64,000 nucleotides of DNA, taken from contig NZ_JBNILN010000005.1 of the NCBI RefSeq assembly GCF_050107715.1, forward strand, positions 259,073 through 323,072. The letters are read 5' to 3'. Positions 61,853 through 64,000 of the stretch are shown one piece after another. Below the pieces are notes generated by a model. The model was given only the letters and a program-made list of their open reading frames with translations. It had not been told where the DNA came from and searched no databases. Origin of the DNA: Metabacillus_B sp050107715. GTDB taxonomy: Bacteria > Bacillota > Bacilli > Bacillales > Bacillaceae. Every line of letters starts with the position of its first letter. Position 1 is the first letter of the stretch. A program made the position numbers and the translations under genes.

Positions 61853-62749
61853 CTATCTTAGGATTATGGAATCTTCAGTTGTTATTAAGCTATTGTTTTT
61901 CTCTCCAACTCCTGTTCTTTTACTAATTCTGTTATCGTTCAAGATAATGGAATATACACCACGAGGTAATTTGCTATTGTTTTTAATGCCGCTTACAATA
62001 CTATCCAGTATCTCTTGATTTGGCGCAGCAGACTTGTCCTCCATAAAAAGCTGAATAGTAATTATAAATTTTTCAGGATCTACTTTTGGAATATTACCTT
62101 TTTCAATTAATTCTTTTGTTTTAATAGGATCCTGGATGTACTGAATTGCAAGTTCATCTAATGTTTCATCAAGACTTGTAGTATAGTATTCAGATTTGCC
62201 AAACCCGTTAGGTGAAGTCTTTTGAATAGCTTCGATTCTTTTTCCTGTTACAGGATAGCTCCCTTGGACCTCAGAAAGATAGCGATTAAGCTCTTTAAAT
62301 TGATCTTTATTAATCATCCCATAGAGCCCGGTTGCTATGGCTTCCTCAATTTTACCTTCCAAAGAACGGACTTCCTTCAAATGTACTTTTTCCTCTGTTA
62401 TATAGACTGGAACAATAGCCAATGTATAAAAGTGCGGCTCCCCCTTTGATTCAACAAATACCGAAACGCCATCTTGGGCTCCCACTAAATTATGAACAGT
62501 TACCGGCGTTTTATAGTTGCTGATAAAAAAGTCTTCCACAGCTTTAGTTATTTCTTCTTTATGCTTATTGGCTATTTCGGTTATTTCCTTGCTGCTGTTC
62601 GGTAAATAAAACCCCTCTCCTGTATATTCCTGGACACTGGCATATAGATCATCGCCCTGGCTGCCTTCTTCAAACACTTTTATAAATGAACACCCTGTTA
62701 ACAAAATTAAACTTAGCTCAATAGACAAGAGACTATATGTAATTCTCAT
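61853..62749 (-). CDS. DUF1672 lipoprotein (candidate immunity protein), copy 2
   Basis: 298 residues. Lipobox LLTGC after a short signal peptide. Shares VQEYTGEGFYLPNSSKE, DFFISNYKTPVTVHNLVGAQDGVSVFVESKGEPHFYTLAIVP and the C-terminal IITIQLFMED ... LPRGVYSIILNDN with copy 1. ATG 62749 is preferred (6 bases from GGAGG, matching copy 1's MKVTYS start); the ATG at 62752 is adjacent. Its toxin partner is only the 35-codon remnant, so this copy is an orphan. Confidence 0.85.
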   Translation of the reverse strand: MRITYSLLSIELSLILLTGCSFIKVFEEGSQGDDLYASVQEYTGEGFYLPNSSKEITEIANKHKEEITKAVEDFFISNYKTPVTVHNLVGAQDGVSVFVESKGEPHFYTLAIVPVYITEEKVHLKEVRSLEGKIEEAIATGLYGMINKDQFKELNRYLSEVQGSYPVTGKRIEAIQKTSPNGFGKSEYYTTSLDETLDELAIQYIQDPIKTKELIEKGNIPKVDPEKFIITIQLFMEDKSAAPNQEILDSIVSGIKNNSKLPRGVYSIILNDNRISKRTGVGEKNNSLITTEDSIILR

Positions 62750-62752
62750 CAT

Positions 62753-63364
62753 ATTCCTCCATTAATAATGTTGAAGTTCTCACTAATTAATTTATTGGAT
62801 AACTTAGATTATACGAGCTTAAATTATACAAATAAAATATTTACTGTGACATTCAATTATTAAAAATATAAGCATTTTGCCAGATAAGTTGTTAAATTAA
62901 TATTATCTTATGCGTAGAAAAGCATAAGAAAATCCAGGCGACTATAGTCATATACCTATTCAGCAACCTAAATAAACCTATTATTTACATTAAAAGCAAA
63001 ATACCCCACCCTTAAAAAGGTCTGTTTCATTCTTTGCCTATTATATGACCATCAACGGTCTGTTCGATCAGCTGCCATTACTCAAGATGAAAAGCCGACA
63101 GCTATAGATTCACCATCACTCATACTTTAATTAAAGCCAATCTGTTTTTTCATAACCTGTGTAGCTGCTGATGAATATTCAAATTCGGGTTAATCATTAT
63201 GCTGCAGCCTAATTTCTTGGAATTTTCTCTTCAAAGTTTAAGGATATTGTCAGTTTGAACGTTTGTATGCGGGAGATTTCAGCTTTTTTAGGGAGTTTCT
63301 AGTCCGGCTGGGAGTTTTATTGGGTTATTCAAAGAAAGAATTCGGGATACGGCGCTTTGTATGC
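62753..63364. other. AT-rich intergenic region upstream of the lipoprotein locus
   Basis: The first 250 bases share pieces with the copy 1 upstream region: GAACTT.AACATTATTAA at the 5' leader, and ATAAACCTA.TATTTACATTAAA at 62972 versus 61322. The remainder shows no gene; ORFs to the right run into the repeat array. Confidence 0.5.
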
Positions 63365-63512
63365 CGGCAGTTTTGGAGGATATCGGCTGTATTTTCATTT
63401 TATCGGCTATTATTGAAATATATCGGCTATTTTTCCAATATATCGGCTATTATTTCATTTTATCGACCGAAACAGGGCGGATATCGACTTTTCGGGAGGA
63501 TTCGACAAAGAT
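63365..63512. repeat. AT-rich CGATATA repeat array, copy C (inverted)
   Basis: At least six TATCGG/TATCGA units spaced roughly 20-22 bases apart (TATCGGCTATTATT, TATCGGCTATTTTT and so on) end in ATATCGACTTTTCGGGAGG and ATTCGACAAAGATGG, the reverse complement of the lead of copy A at 22079. It lies about 150 bases beyond the rRNA terminator. Confidence 0.75.
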
Positions 63513-63657
63513 GGCACCCCACCCCCGGCACCCCGCACCCGGCAGCCAGGCTCCAGGTGGCGTTCCCACCAGCATCGTCCAAGGCGGTTTCGGGTATCCG
63601 CCTCGCCCTCATCCCTCCCGCCATTCCAGGCGTATCCGTCCCCTTCCACCCAAACCA

Positions 63658-63704
63658 AACAAAAAAAAAAGGACCCCCCGTTCAAAACGGGCGGATCCTT
63701 TTCA
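63658..63704 (-). terminator. rRNA operon terminator
   Basis: On the minus strand AAAAGGATCCGCCCGTT pairs with AACGGGGGGTCCTTTT with one bulge, followed by a long T-run. It directly follows 5S rRNA. Confidence 0.92.
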
Positions 63705-63709
63705 CGTGT

Positions 63710-63826
<117 letters not shown>

Positions 63827-63899
63827 ATAAGGCTGAAAAATTGCTCTTTCAAAACTAGATAACGATATTGGTGCACGAGTCAAACGCCTTACGTAATTT

Positions 63900-64000
63900 G
63901 GTTAAGTCCTCGACCGATTAGTATCCGTCAGCTGCACATGTCGCCACGCTTCCACCTCGGACCTATCAACCTGGTCATCTTCCAGGGGTCTTACTTCAAA
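63900..64000 (-). rRNA. rrl: 23S ribosomal RNA, 3' end (cut by window edge)
   Basis: The minus strand ends in the 23S 3' terminus (CTAATCGGTCGAGGACTTAACC), preceded by the conserved sequence for the last helix. The rest of the operon lies beyond position 64000. The 23S-5S spacer (63827-63899) contains no tRNA. Confidence 0.96.

Noticed and set aside
63827..63899. tRNA in the 23S-5S spacer
   Set aside because: Only 73 AT-rich bases with no cloverleaf or T-loop sequence.

Overview
The window reads as chromosome of a Bacillaceae bacterium (Bacillus or a close relative such as Metabacillus or Rossellomorea). The evidence is purine-rich ribosome binding sites with frequent TTG/GTG starts, a B. 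subtilis-type purEKBCSQLFMNHD operon under a guanine riboswitch and PurR boxes, the yerA / yerC / pcrB-pcrA-ligA-yerH(camS) / gatCAB backbone in the order known from B. subtilis, and a Bacillus-type 5S/23S rRNA end. Most backbone genes are on the minus strand, co-oriented with the rRNA operon whose 3' end enters at the right edge.

Layout. 1-9.6 kb: accessory plus-strand genes (end of a LysE-type exporter, APC permease, serine hydrolase, DUF1801 protein, ABC exporter with a small leader ORF, a short MutS2 paralogue behind an attenuator-like leader), then an SDR oxidoreductase and a broken membrane gene on the minus strand. 9.7-12.9 kb: gatCAB. 13.3-17.8 kb: a very large secreted protein joining a phosphodiester glycosidase-type domain to a purple-acid-phosphatase-like domain. 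18.6-21.7 kb: proline uptake (putP/opuE) and convergent P5C dehydrogenase. 22.7-31.9 kb: GNAT, camS, ligA, pcrA, pcrB, yerC, yerA. 32-34.7 kb: small membrane proteins, a secreted coiled-coil protein and a soluble PAS-chemotaxis transducer with a SigD promoter. 35.4-43.6 kb: six-gene NIS siderophore operon in rhizobactin/schizokinen order (rhbABCDEF-like) with a Fur-controlled promoter. 43.9-57.4 kb: the pur operon plus yebG. 57.5-57.8 kb: a decayed cytidine deaminase gene. 58.1-62.8 kb: an AT-rich locus with a lipase-domain/helical protein and two DUF1672 lipoproteins plus broken extra copies of both, resembling the TslA/TilA type VII toxin-immunity pair. 63.7-64.0 kb: 5S and 23S rRNA ends.

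The two most interesting systems are (i) a MutS2-like ATPase without the Smr nuclease domain, preceded by a leader with small ORFs, a terminator and mutually exclusive pairings, suggesting ribosome-mediated (antibiotic-type) induction of a ribosome-acting ATPase; and (ii) the reverse-architecture lipase toxin / DUF1672 immunity locus with traces of duplication and deletion. Two families of short intergenic repeats (an AT-rich CGATATA array and a GC-rich element) recur across the window, the latter twice within the pur transcription unit. All calls come from reading the sequence; no database search was run.
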